A DNA stretch of 64,000 nt from a virus. This document shows positions 49,420 to 56,981 of this stretch, piece by piece (the first letter of the stretch is position 1; every line of letters starts with the position of its first letter). Both the position numbers and the translations under genes were made by a program. Location: positions 45,014-109,013 of IMG/VR virus record IMGVR_UViG_3300027833_001604; one strand, written 5' to 3'. The notes under the pieces were generated by a model. The model made no database searches. It worked only from the letters and a program-made list of their open reading frames with translations, and was not told the DNA's origin.

Positions 49420-49448
49420 AGTATACAGTAAGACGTCTTGGCTGTCAA
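49420..49448 (-). promoter_or_regulatory. Promoter P7 with perfect palindromic operator
   Basis: TTGACA (49443-49448), a 17-nt spacer and TATACT (49420-49425) on the - strand. The spacer contains AAGACGTCTT, a perfect palindrome and the best version of the repeated element. It drives the subtilase gene. Confidence 0.88.
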
Positions 49449-49456
49449 CCTTTTAT

Positions 49457-50020
49457 TTACATATTATCGTAAAAATCAAACTTTTCGCTAACAATACCAG
49501 TATCTTCTAGTTCATTTTCTAGTGTCTTACGACCATATTCTACACGATATAACAGTTTATCTCCATCAATTTCAACTAATGCTAGGTTTAGTAAGTGATG
49601 GCTAAAATCTTCTTCTTCTAAATATCCTGTGAAGAATGTGCCTTTGCACTCTCGAACACCTTTTAAGTAATGTCCTTTACCTAATGAATTGCAATCCATT
49701 GTAAATCTTACTGATTCGTCAATTACACTAGATGAGTATACTGTATTATCATCTTCATCGAATACATGCACATGTATGTGACTTGGACGTGGTCCAAACA
49801 CTTCTATAAGCCTGTCTTTTCTATTCTTTGCCATACCTAGAAATAAAGGGTCTTCATAGTCTGTAATTGGATTACCATTTAAATCAGTTTCTGGATCTTC
49901 AAACAAATGACTACGTGTTGCTTCTGCATCTTGCTTGTTCCAAAATTCATATAGTTCTGGGGTGATGCGTCTGATATGTAGGTGGGCACCATATCCATTT
50001 ACTATTACTTTATACTTCAT
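49457..50020 (-). CDS. Acidic protein of unknown function, paralogue of the next gene (187 aa)
   Basis: It shares with 50017-50580 a layout of LTPELYEFW-type helix, SHLFEDPETDLNGNPITD and a DEDDNTVY strand. GNPITDYEDPLFLG recurs as GNPITDPENELFLG. There is no signal peptide and no enzyme motif. Adjacent copies overlap by 4 bp. Function unknown. Confidence 0.7.
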   Translation of the reverse strand: MKYKVIVNGYGAHLHIRRITPELYEFWNKQDAEATRSHLFEDPETDLNGNPITDYEDPLFLGMAKNRKDRLIEVFGPRPSHIHVHVFDEDDNTVYSSSVIDESVRFTMDCNSLGKGHYLKGVRECKGTFFTGYLEEEDFSHHLLNLALVEIDGDKLLYRVEYGRKTLENELEDTGIVSEKFDFYDNM

Positions 50021-50580
50021 ACGACCTCTCTAAATTCGCAACCTGACGCTTTCCCACGGGTATCTCCGCCGTCATTGTCAAGTTCGTTTCCGTTATATTC
50101 AACAGACACTATAATCACATCGCCGTCCATATTAACTGCATGATACTTTAATAGTTTAGGATCAAAGTTATCAGTTTCTATCTCAGCGGAATAAAAGTTT
50201 CCTTTTTCTAGTGTCCAGCCTTTAAAATAAAACCCAGGGTCCTGATCTTCTATGTGGAGTGTGTCCACTAATACATTGTCAGGGTCTTCAGTTTCGTATA
50301 CTACTTTACCATCTTCGTCTGTTACTGTTACTTCTAGCATATCTAATTGAGCACCATTGCAATGTTCAATATCATCTAGTTCATACCATGGACCCAAGAA
50401 CAATTCATTCTCTGGATCAGTTATTGGATTGCCATCATCTTCTTCGTATGCATCCCAGAATAGATGACTGAGTGTTCCCTCATCATCTTCTTTATCTGCC
50501 CAATATTCATACTGTGACTTTGTTAGTGTTCCTATTACGGCTTCACCACCTTGTCCTACAATATTAAATTCATATACCAC
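50017..50580 (-). CDS. Acidic protein of unknown function, paralogue of the next gene (187 aa)
   Basis: SQYEYWADKEDDEGTLSHLF and GNPITDPENELFLGPW match the neighbour at 49457; the rest has diverged. It is strongly acidic (many Glu/Asp), which may matter if it binds DNA-binding or basic proteins. Function unknown. Confidence 0.7.
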   Translation of the reverse strand: MVYEFNIVGQGGEAVIGTLTKSQYEYWADKEDDEGTLSHLFWDAYEEDDGNPITDPENELFLGPWYELDDIEHCNGAQLDMLEVTVTDEDGKVVYETEDPDNVLVDTLHIEDQDPGFYFKGWTLEKGNFYSAEIETDNFDPKLLKYHAVNMDGDVIIVSVEYNGNELDNDGGDTRGKASGCEFREVV

Positions 50581-50887
50581 TTGGGTTCTCTCCTAGTTTC
50601 TTAAGAAACTTTTTCTGCTCAACTCTTTTTTCAATATCTAATTCTACATCGAAGTTTTTAGTTTTTACCATTTCTTTAATGATATCTGTTAGTGCTTCAA
50701 TTTCATATGTTTGTTGGCGTATGGTAGCGGCGACTTTTAATCTATCGCCATTACCTTGTTCTATTGTGATTTCGTTGTGAATTTCCGAAGATGCGTATAT
50801 AGTTGATGCACTAACATCAAATACATTGTCGTCGTCCCAAGTAGGGACCATAACATCATAGTTTATTCCAAAATCATCTGGATTCAT
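50570..50887 (-). CDS. Hypothetical protein (105 aa)
   Basis: It has ASTIYASSEIHNEITIEQGN and a helical end (IKEMVKTKNFDVELDIEKRV, EQKKFLKKLGENPSGI). No family recognised. GGAG precedes the ATG and the stop overlaps the next gene by 11 bp. Confidence 0.65.
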   Translation of the reverse strand: MNPDDFGINYDVMVPTWDDDNVFDVSASTIYASSEIHNEITIEQGNGDRLKVAATIRQQTYEIEALTDIIKEMVKTKNFDVELDIEKRVEQKKFLKKLGENPSGI

Positions 50888-50897
50888 ACTGCTCTCC

Positions 50898-51101
50898 TTA
50901 GTCGTTAAAGTAAGTTTCTAACATTTCTAACCGATCATGTGCTGATGCCATTTTATCAAGTTCTATTTGAATAGTTTCCATAATATCACTATGTTCACCA
51001 ATACCAGCTGGGTTATGTAGATAAACATCTACATTTGTTTTGTGCAATTGAATTTCAGCTTTTGCATGTGCTACTGCTGTTGCTAACAATTGTTCTCTCA
51101 T
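50898..51101 (-). CDS. Small conserved protein of T4-like marine phages (67 aa)
   Basis: The start at 51101 (MREQLLATAVAHAKAEIQLH) has AAAGGA upstream; a longer frame runs into the PRTase gene. HNPAGIGEHSDIMETIQIEL and LEMLETYF complete a pattern that I associate with a small conserved protein in cyanomyoviruses. Function unknown. Confidence 0.75.
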   Translation of the reverse strand: MREQLLATAVAHAKAEIQLHKTNVDVYLHNPAGIGEHSDIMETIQIELDKMASAHDRLEMLETYFND

Positions 51102-51115
51102 TTGACTAATCCTTT

Positions 51116-51631
51116 CTAAAAGTTTCCATAGTCTCGTTCGCCTTCCCAAGGAAAGACTACCCATACATCTTTTTCCATCTTATTGATTTCCATAGCTGTA
51201 TAGTCTACTTCGCCAAAGTTGCTTGCTTGATTGTCAAGCAATGATGCAAACCTAACGTTATTACCCCATACATTATTCCAAGTTTGATCACTTGGGTATG
51301 CACTTTGAGGCCAATCATTTTTGATCCATTGCATAGTCTTGCCGCTGTCGTTGATGTCATCAAACACAAGAATATTTTTACCTGCATGTGCATCTTCGGC
51401 CATCCAAGTATTACTTTCAGGTCCATGATCAGTATTGATATCCCTGAACCTTACATCCAATGCATGCATTGTAATTCCAGTAATGTTAGACATCATAACG
51501 GCTGGAACTAGTCCACCACGTGTCATTCCAACAATATAGTCTGGACGCCAATTGTCTGCAAACATAAGATTGTTAACAGTGTTAACCATATGCTCAATGT
51601 CTTTCCATGTGTAGTATACTTTATTAACCAT
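51116..51631 (-). CDS. Type I phosphoribosyltransferase
   Basis: WRPDYIVGMTRGGLVPAVMM and KNILVFDDINDSGKTMQWI (the PRPP-binding loop) are typical of xanthine/hypoxanthine-type phosphoribosyltransferases. The length is 171 aa. It would use PRPP from Prs (44773) to salvage a purine base. The base specificity cannot be read from the sequence. Confidence 0.8.
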   Translation of the reverse strand: MVNKVYYTWKDIEHMVNTVNNLMFADNWRPDYIVGMTRGGLVPAVMMSNITGITMHALDVRFRDINTDHGPESNTWMAEDAHAGKNILVFDDINDSGKTMQWIKNDWPQSAYPSDQTWNNVWGNNVRFASLLDNQASNFGEVDYTAMEINKMEKDVWVVFPWEGERDYGNF

Positions 51632-51657
51632 GTTACTCTCCTGTAGTGGCTGCTATG

Positions 51658-51837
51658 TTACATTGCGTTCTTGCGTTCTTGGATTTCCTTACGTCTTTCT
51701 TTTGTAAGTTTACCCAATTCGCCAAGTGCTTTACGGGCTCTTGAAGCAGCCGCTTTAATTGGCTTTTCAGCTTCCCATGATTCATGCTCTTTAACATATG
51801 TTTCATATGCTTCTATAATTTTATCGTGATTTGTCAT
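51658..51837 (-). CDS. Small basic helical protein (59 aa)
   Basis: AGGAGAAAAAAA precedes the ATG. The residues are helical, with KPIKAAASRARKALGELGKL and KERRKEIQERKNAM, giving a basic, Ala-rich C-terminal half that could bind DNA or RNA. A similar small protein is, as I recall, common in marine T4-like phages. Confidence 0.75.
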   Translation of the reverse strand: MTNHDKIIEAYETYVKEHESWEAEKPIKAAASRARKALGELGKLTKERRKEIQERKNAM

Positions 51838-51847
51838 TTTTTTTCTC

Positions 51848-52378
51848 CTATAGTGATTTTAATACGTTGTCTGGTGTTGTTTCGCTGTATGGATCTGGAT
51901 CAGCTGATGTGCTGTCAGGCTCAATAAACATTTTTGTTACAGTGCCGTTATCAACAATCATTGCATAACGTCTGCTACGCTTGTTGAATCCTACAACACT
52001 CATGTCAATTAGTTGACCCATGCCTTCTGTAAATGTTCCATTACCATCTGGTAGCACTTTAACATTCTTAAGGTTGTTTGCATCTCGCCATGCGTTCATT
52101 ACAAATGCATCATTAACTGAACAGCAATAGATATCATCTACACCTTTGTCATAAAATTGTTGTGCGCCTTCTTCAAAACCTGGCAGTTGATATGTTGAGC
52201 ATGTGGGTGTAAATGCACCTGGCAAACTAAACACTACAACTTTCTTGTTTGCAAATATCTCATCTGTAGTTAAGTCTCCCCAAGTTGATGGGAAGATTTC
52301 ACACGAGTTAGCTTCAGCATTATCATCTAATACTCTAACTTTAAATGTTACATTTGGTATTTTAGTCTCGAATCTCAT
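51848..52378 (-). CDS. Peroxiredoxin (Prx5-like)
   Basis: VVFSLPGAFTPTCSTYQLPG holds the peroxidatic Cys in the PxxxTxxC motif, and YCCSVNDAFVMNAWRDAN follows as in the Prx5/hybrid group. The length of 176 aa is normal. It reduces peroxides, useful for a genome full of Fe-S and Fe(II) enzymes. AGGAAA precedes the ATG. Confidence 0.85.
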   Translation of the reverse strand: MRFETKIPNVTFKVRVLDDNAEANSCEIFPSTWGDLTTDEIFANKKVVVFSLPGAFTPTCSTYQLPGFEEGAQQFYDKGVDDIYCCSVNDAFVMNAWRDANNLKNVKVLPDGNGTFTEGMGQLIDMSVVGFNKRSRRYAMIVDNGTVTKMFIEPDSTSADPDPYSETTPDNVLKSL

Positions 52379-52392
52379 TCTAATTTAATTTC

Positions 52393-53091
52393 CTATCGTG
52401 ATGCAAAGTCTGTTTGCAGTTTAATGTTATCCATAAATTCTTCTTTAGTGCCTGCATCATCTTTAAATGCGCCTTTAAGCACTGTAGTCTGTGTTAAACT
52501 ACTTGTTGCCATAATACCTCTGTTCTCACAACAACCATGTGTTGCTTGAATGTAAACTCCTACATCACCTGAACCTGTTGCGTTCATAATCTCACGTGAG
52601 ATATCCATAGCAAGTTCTTCTTGTAGTGTTCCACGTCTAGCACACCATTGTGCAATACGTGTATATTTGCTTAGTCCAATAAGTGTATCAGCTGCAATAA
52701 TACCAATGTATGCAATACCTGTTACTGGCTGATGATGATGTGAACAAACACTTTTAAGTTCACTACGCACAACCAACATACCATCATACTTTTCGTTAGT
52801 TACGTTGTCTGGTTCATTAGGAAATGCTGTTGCCGGTGGCGCTGTTTCATAGCGGCCTGCCATTAATTCATTATAATACATTTTAGCTAAACGCTTTGCA
52901 GTATCCATACTGTTAGGATCTGTTTTTGTATCAATTACAAGTTTCTGTAATACATTCTCAAATGCTAGTGCGGCTTCATCAATTAGTTGTTCTTTGTCAC
53001 CATCTTGTAGGACTTCGGATATGTTATCACCTGCCCAATAACGAATGCCTGCTTCGTCTAATTTGTTTTTAATTTGTTCTGCTTTACCCAT
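52393..53091 (-). CDS. folE: GTP cyclohydrolase I
   Basis: SVCSHHHQPVTGIAYIG (zinc Cys and His), GLSKYTRIAQWCARR and ATHGCCENRGIMATSS (second Cys, substrate loop) are all in place; 232 aa is normal. It makes 7,8-dihydroneopterin triphosphate from GTP, the first step to both folate and 7-deazaguanine. With QueD, QueE and DpdA in the window the deazaguanine route is favoured. Confidence 0.93.
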   Translation of the reverse strand: MGKAEQIKNKLDEAGIRYWAGDNISEVLQDGDKEQLIDEAALAFENVLQKLVIDTKTDPNSMDTAKRLAKMYYNELMAGRYETAPPATAFPNEPDNVTNEKYDGMLVVRSELKSVCSHHHQPVTGIAYIGIIAADTLIGLSKYTRIAQWCARRGTLQEELAMDISREIMNATGSGDVGVYIQATHGCCENRGIMATSSLTQTTVLKGAFKDDAGTKEEFMDNIKLQTDFASR

Positions 53092-53105
53092 TTTCTTCTC
53101 CGAGT

Positions 53106-54107
53106 TTATGACGTGGATGTCGTTGTGCTGTGTAAGTATGCATCTCTTACCTCATTGGGCGTTGATGCTTTTTTAGTTTTCATATACCAATTATACGCGG
53201 TATATACGATACTGTCAAGTCCATGTTCTGGAACCCAACCTAATTTTTCAGTTGCTTTTGTATCTGCTACAAGAATTGCAGGATCACCTGCTCTTGCTTC
53301 AGCAAAAGCTGTTTTAACCATTAGTGGTGTTTGCAATGCTACTGCATCAACAATTTCTTTATTACTGTTACCTTGCCCACTACCTAAATTAAATATGTGT
53401 GCGCCTGTGTTATCTTTTAAAAAGTCTAGTGAACATTTAATGCCACTAGCAATGTCTTCTACGTGTATGTAATCTCTAATACATGTTCCGTCTGGTGTAG
53501 GATAGTTGTTGCCAAAGAATGTAAATGTTTCTTCAGCTATTGCACTTTCCATTACCCGTGCAATAATATGAGTTGCAGCTTTTTCTTGTCCCATCTCACC
53601 ATCCGAGTCTGCTCCAGCTACATTAAAGAAACGTAAACTGACGCTGTTCATTCCGTATGCACGAGCAAAGTCATTTAACATAACTTCTGTCATTCGCTTG
53701 CTGTATCCGTATGGATTAGTAGGTTCGTTTTTATCTGTGACTCTACATATTCCATCTTCTACTTCGCCATAACAGGCGGCTGAACTTGCAAATACAAATG
53801 TATTAACATTTTGTATCTTACAGTCATGCATTAATGCTAAAGTTCCTTGAGTATTATTTTGATAATAACCAAAAGGATCTGTCATGCTAGGACCCACTAA
53901 ACTAGTGGCTGCTATATGAACACAGGCATCAACACCAAGCAATAGGTCTTGGATGTCGTTGTAGTCACGATTATCGTGGAATACTGTGTAGTAATCGTGA
54001 CGTGGTTTGTGCCTGTCAACTCCGATAACTTCGTGTCCTGCTAACATTAATGTCTTACATGTTTGACTGCCAATGTATCCAGCCGCTCCTGTTACAACTA
54101 CCTTCAT
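53106..54107 (-). CDS. galE: UDP-glucose/GalNAc 4-epimerase-like protein
   Basis: The start at 54107 gives MKVVVTGAAGYIGSQTCKTL with the GxxGxxG NAD motif; it overlaps the glycosyltransferase end by 4 bp. FASSAACYGE, TNPYGYSKRMTE (YxxxK) and GTCIRDYIHVEDIA are canonical. The length of 333 aa fits. It provides an epimerised nucleotide sugar, probably for the neighbouring glycosyltransferase. Confidence 0.9.
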   Translation of the reverse strand: MKVVVTGAAGYIGSQTCKTLMLAGHEVIGVDRHKPRHDYYTVFHDNRDYNDIQDLLLGVDACVHIAATSLVGPSMTDPFGYYQNNTQGTLALMHDCKIQNVNTFVFASSAACYGEVEDGICRVTDKNEPTNPYGYSKRMTEVMLNDFARAYGMNSVSLRFFNVAGADSDGEMGQEKAATHIIARVMESAIAEETFTFFGNNYPTPDGTCIRDYIHVEDIASGIKCSLDFLKDNTGAHIFNLGSGQGNSNKEIVDAVALQTPLMVKTAFAEARAGDPAILVADTKATEKLGWVPEHGLDSIVYTAYNWYMKTKKASTPNEVRDAYLHSTTTSTS

Positions 54108-55276
54108 GCGTATTTTGCCTCCGCAACGTGGTCTCTGTAACGGTTTCCATTGCGTAGCCATTGTTCACCATTTCCTTGCATAATATCAATCATACGATCG
54201 ATAGTGCCGTTATTCCAATCACTAATCTTACCCATGTTCTCAGAAGGTGCATCAAGTCCTGAAAGGATCTTTTCAACTGCATGTTCTTTACTCCATGGTG
54301 AATATAGACGTGTGTGATCGTTTGCAAACGTTTCAGGAAAGCTACGATATGCAGGGTAAACTACATTACAACCTAATGCATCTGCTTCACTAACGGTATT
54401 AGATACCCAGTCTTGCAATGCACAATTGAACATTACTTTGCTATCATTAACGATATCATAGTATTGATTCTTTTTTAGGTCTTCGTATATTTTCAACTTA
54501 CCTTCGTCTTGCATTTTATAAGCACGATCCAAATACTTCTGGTTGTTGCTACGTAATGGCCCGCCACTAAGCACTGCAAACTCTGTATCAGGTCTTTGTT
54601 GCAATACCATTTCAATAACATCCATGTAGAAGTCAGGTTGTTTTTCCTGATCAAATCGGGCAGCAAAAACTACACGGTTGTTACGTTGATCAAATGGTTT
54701 AATATTATCGACACGACTTTGCACTTCTTCTTTACCAAAGCTAAGTCCTGATATATTATAAAGAGGTGCCTCCCAATTTGCAATTCTCATGTGTGCTACC
54801 ATTTCTTCGTTTGTTGCTAACACTGTTGCAAACTGATTAACCATTTGCTCATACAAGCTCATCCATTTACCCATGCCCCAAACGTGGACAAAGTCATCTG
54901 GATCGACTGCTTGTGCCAAGCACCTTACATAAACTGTAGGGCGTTGTTCTTTTGGAATTTGATTCATAATGTATGGAAGTGACTCAATTCCAGGTTGAAA
55001 CATGTCTTCAAATAAGACTGCATCTTCTCCTGTGCATTCGCCATTACGCATCATTTGAACTAAATTCATTAGTTGTGACATTCCAAAATAACTACGACCA
55101 TGTGCGTCTAGCACTTGTCCAACACTAATAGCTTTAGTGTCATCAATAGTTTCTCCTGGAACAATAGTATAGTCTATTCCTCGTTTTTGGAATACCGCTT
55201 CAGCCCAGTCTTGCAACTGTAGTGTGTAGCGGCCTTCGTATGGCTCGAGGCCCATATAAAATAGTTTACGAAACAT
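54104..55276 (-). CDS. Glycosyltransferase (GT4/GT-B-like)
   Basis: The N-terminal half is alpha/beta with VYVRCLAQAVDPDDFVH. The C-terminal half carries RVVFAARFDQEKQPDFYMDV, TEFAVLSGGP and NTVSEADALGCNVVYPAY, the E-x7-E-like donor-sugar site of group 4 transferases. The length is 390 aa. The acceptor is unknown: surface polysaccharide or modified DNA base are options because epimerase and deazaguanine genes are adjacent. Confidence 0.8.
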   Translation of the reverse strand: MFRKLFYMGLEPYEGRYTLQLQDWAEAVFQKRGIDYTIVPGETIDDTKAISVGQVLDAHGRSYFGMSQLMNLVQMMRNGECTGEDAVLFEDMFQPGIESLPYIMNQIPKEQRPTVYVRCLAQAVDPDDFVHVWGMGKWMSLYEQMVNQFATVLATNEEMVAHMRIANWEAPLYNISGLSFGKEEVQSRVDNIKPFDQRNNRVVFAARFDQEKQPDFYMDVIEMVLQQRPDTEFAVLSGGPLRSNNQKYLDRAYKMQDEGKLKIYEDLKKNQYYDIVNDSKVMFNCALQDWVSNTVSEADALGCNVVYPAYRSFPETFANDHTRLYSPWSKEHAVEKILSGLDAPSENMGKISDWNNGTIDRMIDIMQGNGEQWLRNGNRYRDHVAEAKYA

Positions 55277-55613
55277 CTTTTACCTCAGGTTTGTAAACTA
55301 GTTTGCCAACATGTATCTTTAGCTTCTTAGGGCTACGTTCTCGATGCATCTGCACTTGAACATCAAATGTAAACGCATTATCTTTTTCAACGTTTTCCAC
55401 ATTGAAACTAAAGATCTTCCAAGAATGTTTTAAGTCATTCAAGTAAGAGATGAATAAAGAACGAATAATAGTTACGTCTTTTTCATTATTCATCAACCCA
55501 TCATAAGGTTGAATAATTTTTAGTAGATCGTATTTCACGTCATTAATATTATATTGTCCTGAAATGCGATACCGGTTAGCATGGCTAGTTTTGTTTGTAG
55601 TAGTGTTTGACAT
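55266..55613 (-). CDS. Hypothetical protein (115 aa)
   Basis: It is beta-rich, with YRISGQYNINDVKYDLLKII, SWKIFSFNVENVEKDN and FTFDVQVQMHRERSPKKL. There is no signal peptide. Not recognised. It overlaps the glycosyltransferase start by 11 bp. Confidence 0.65.
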   Translation of the reverse strand: MSNTTTNKTSHANRYRISGQYNINDVKYDLLKIIQPYDGLMNNEKDVTIIRSLFISYLNDLKHSWKIFSFNVENVEKDNAFTFDVQVQMHRERSPKKLKIHVGKLVYKPEVKDVS

Positions 55614-55647
55614 GTTTCATGTTCCTTCTGTCAAATTAGTTACGTTT

Positions 55648-56031
55648 TTAGTCATCTGTAAAATGCATGTTAGCACCATTCTCATTATCTTCAGCGACAC
55701 TAATTTTAAGTTCACGCTTTGGATATTTGTTAAGAATGAGTTCTGCTAATTCTTCTGCAATCATTTCACAACTGCGATGGTTTAGTTCTAGTGTTCCATC
55801 ACTATAAAGTGATTCTAACCAACGTTTGAATTGAATGAATTCAATATCTCTGTCGTTATGTGTTACACTAATTTCTACACGAAAGTGAAAGATATGCCTG
55901 TGTGCATACCCTAAGAATGAAACATCATCCCACTTACCTGTTGCTAATGCTGGGTCGTTGTTAGCAGCAGGATATAAATGCACACCCTCTTTGCTAAACG
56001 TTACCCAAATATTACGAGATGCTATTTGCAT
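55648..56031 (-). CDS. QueD/6-pyruvoyl-tetrahydropterin synthase-like protein
   Basis: FLGYAHRHIFHFRVEISVTH with its cluster of His and IEFIQFKRWLESL, then NHRSCEMIAEELAELI and ISVAEDNENGA, follow the T-fold order of the PTPS/QueD family: zinc His pair, catalytic helix, Glu near the end. The length of 127 aa is close to QueD (121). The catalytic Cys is not clearly placed. It would convert dihydroneopterin triphosphate to 6-carboxytetrahydropterin for QueE. Confidence 0.65.
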   Translation of the reverse strand: MQIASRNIWVTFSKEGVHLYPAANNDPALATGKWDDVSFLGYAHRHIFHFRVEISVTHNDRDIEFIQFKRWLESLYSDGTLELNHRSCEMIAEELAELILNKYPKRELKISVAEDNENGANMHFTDD

Positions 56032-56220
56032 TTACTTAGTCTCAACGCCAGCTTTAGCACGTTCAAGTTTAAGTAATTCCCATAGCTTCCAATCGATAGC
56101 TTCAAGGAACTTCATTAACTTTTCAGTATCAAGCTCAGTTGTAGTATTAGTTGTTGATGTTACTTCTTCAGCAACCGCTGTAGTAGTATCTTCATCTAGT
56201 AGTCTTACTTTTTTAACCAT
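56032..56220 (-). CDS. Small acidic protein (62 aa)
   Basis: A Thr/Glu-rich N-terminal half (AVAEEVTSTTNTTTELDTE) precedes a helix (KLMKFLEAIDWKLWELLKLE). A GGAG site precedes the ATG. It is one base from the QueD-like gene. Function unknown. Confidence 0.7.
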   Translation of the reverse strand: MVKKVRLLDEDTTTAVAEEVTSTTNTTTELDTEKLMKFLEAIDWKLWELLKLERAKAGVETK

Positions 56221-56229
56221 AATATTCTC

Positions 56230-56766
56230 CTATTTGATTATATGATCTTGTGTGTATTGATCCCAATCTGTAAACACAGACCGGTCCATTAAGTTATGAA
56301 GGCTATGAACCCATACACCTTCGTTGGTAGCATCAAAATCGATATCGTCGATCTTAATACATGCATTATATCCCAACTGATCAATGTAAGGAATTCTTAC
56401 GCTTATCATTGGAATAAATCTACGATACTCAGTGAACCCACATTCAAGGACCCAATCAGTATATTTGGTTTCAAAGTCTAGTGTAACCCAAAAGTCTGCT
56501 TTAAGCAAACCCATTACTAAGTTATCCCATACTTTGTTTTCTTCGTCGGTTCCATTTGGTAACTCAACATTAAATGACATGTTTGCACCCAAGTAAATAT
56601 GTGTGCATTCATGATGCGTTGCATGTTCTATGATCTCTGCCAATGAAGTCTCTGTTCCTACTACAAAGAGTGTCTTCATACCATATGCTGGTGTGCGTTC
56701 TATTTCTTTGCCTACAAACAATGTGATATCAGTTACACCACTTGCTTTATCATAGTTTCTTTTCAT
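56230..56766 (-). CDS. Conserved unknown protein of T4-like marine phages (178 aa)
   Basis: DITLFVGKEIERTPAYGMKT at the start, HECTHIYLGANMSF in the middle and DFWVTLDFETKYTDWVLECG are a pattern I associate with a conserved cyanomyovirus protein. The alpha/beta character suggests a small enzyme-like fold. No function known. It lies one base from the DUF465-like gene. Confidence 0.75.
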   Translation of the reverse strand: MKRNYDKASGVTDITLFVGKEIERTPAYGMKTLFVVGTETSLAEIIEHATHHECTHIYLGANMSFNVELPNGTDEENKVWDNLVMGLLKADFWVTLDFETKYTDWVLECGFTEYRRFIPMISVRIPYIDQLGYNACIKIDDIDFDATNEGVWVHSLHNLMDRSVFTDWDQYTQDHIIK

Positions 56767-56967
56767 TTAATGTGTTCTCTCTTCTAAAGTTGCTTCAATT
56801 TTAACAATTTCTTCTTTTAATGAAAGTTTAGCTTTTTTCATTTTATGAATCTCAATGTCATCAATATGATTAGTATACGCTTCTTTAATATCTTTGTCAA
56901 GTGTTTTATGCTTAATAATTAAAGCATCTTTGTGTCTTGTTAAACTGTTAACTGTGCCTAGTCCCAT
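56767..56967 (-). CDS. DUF465/YdcH-like coiled-coil protein (66 aa)
   Basis: HKDALIIKHKTLDKDIKEAY, IDDIEIHKMKKAKLSLKEEI and a final Glu-rich helix match the DUF465 pattern (L.xKH..LD..I ... EI..LKK.KL.LKDE). AAGGAG precedes the ATG. It is usually a cellular gene of proteobacteria; the role is unknown. Confidence 0.7.
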   Translation of the reverse strand: MGLGTVNSLTRHKDALIIKHKTLDKDIKEAYTNHIDDIEIHKMKKAKLSLKEEIVKIEATLEERTH

Positions 56968-56981
56968 TTGCTTTCTCCTTA

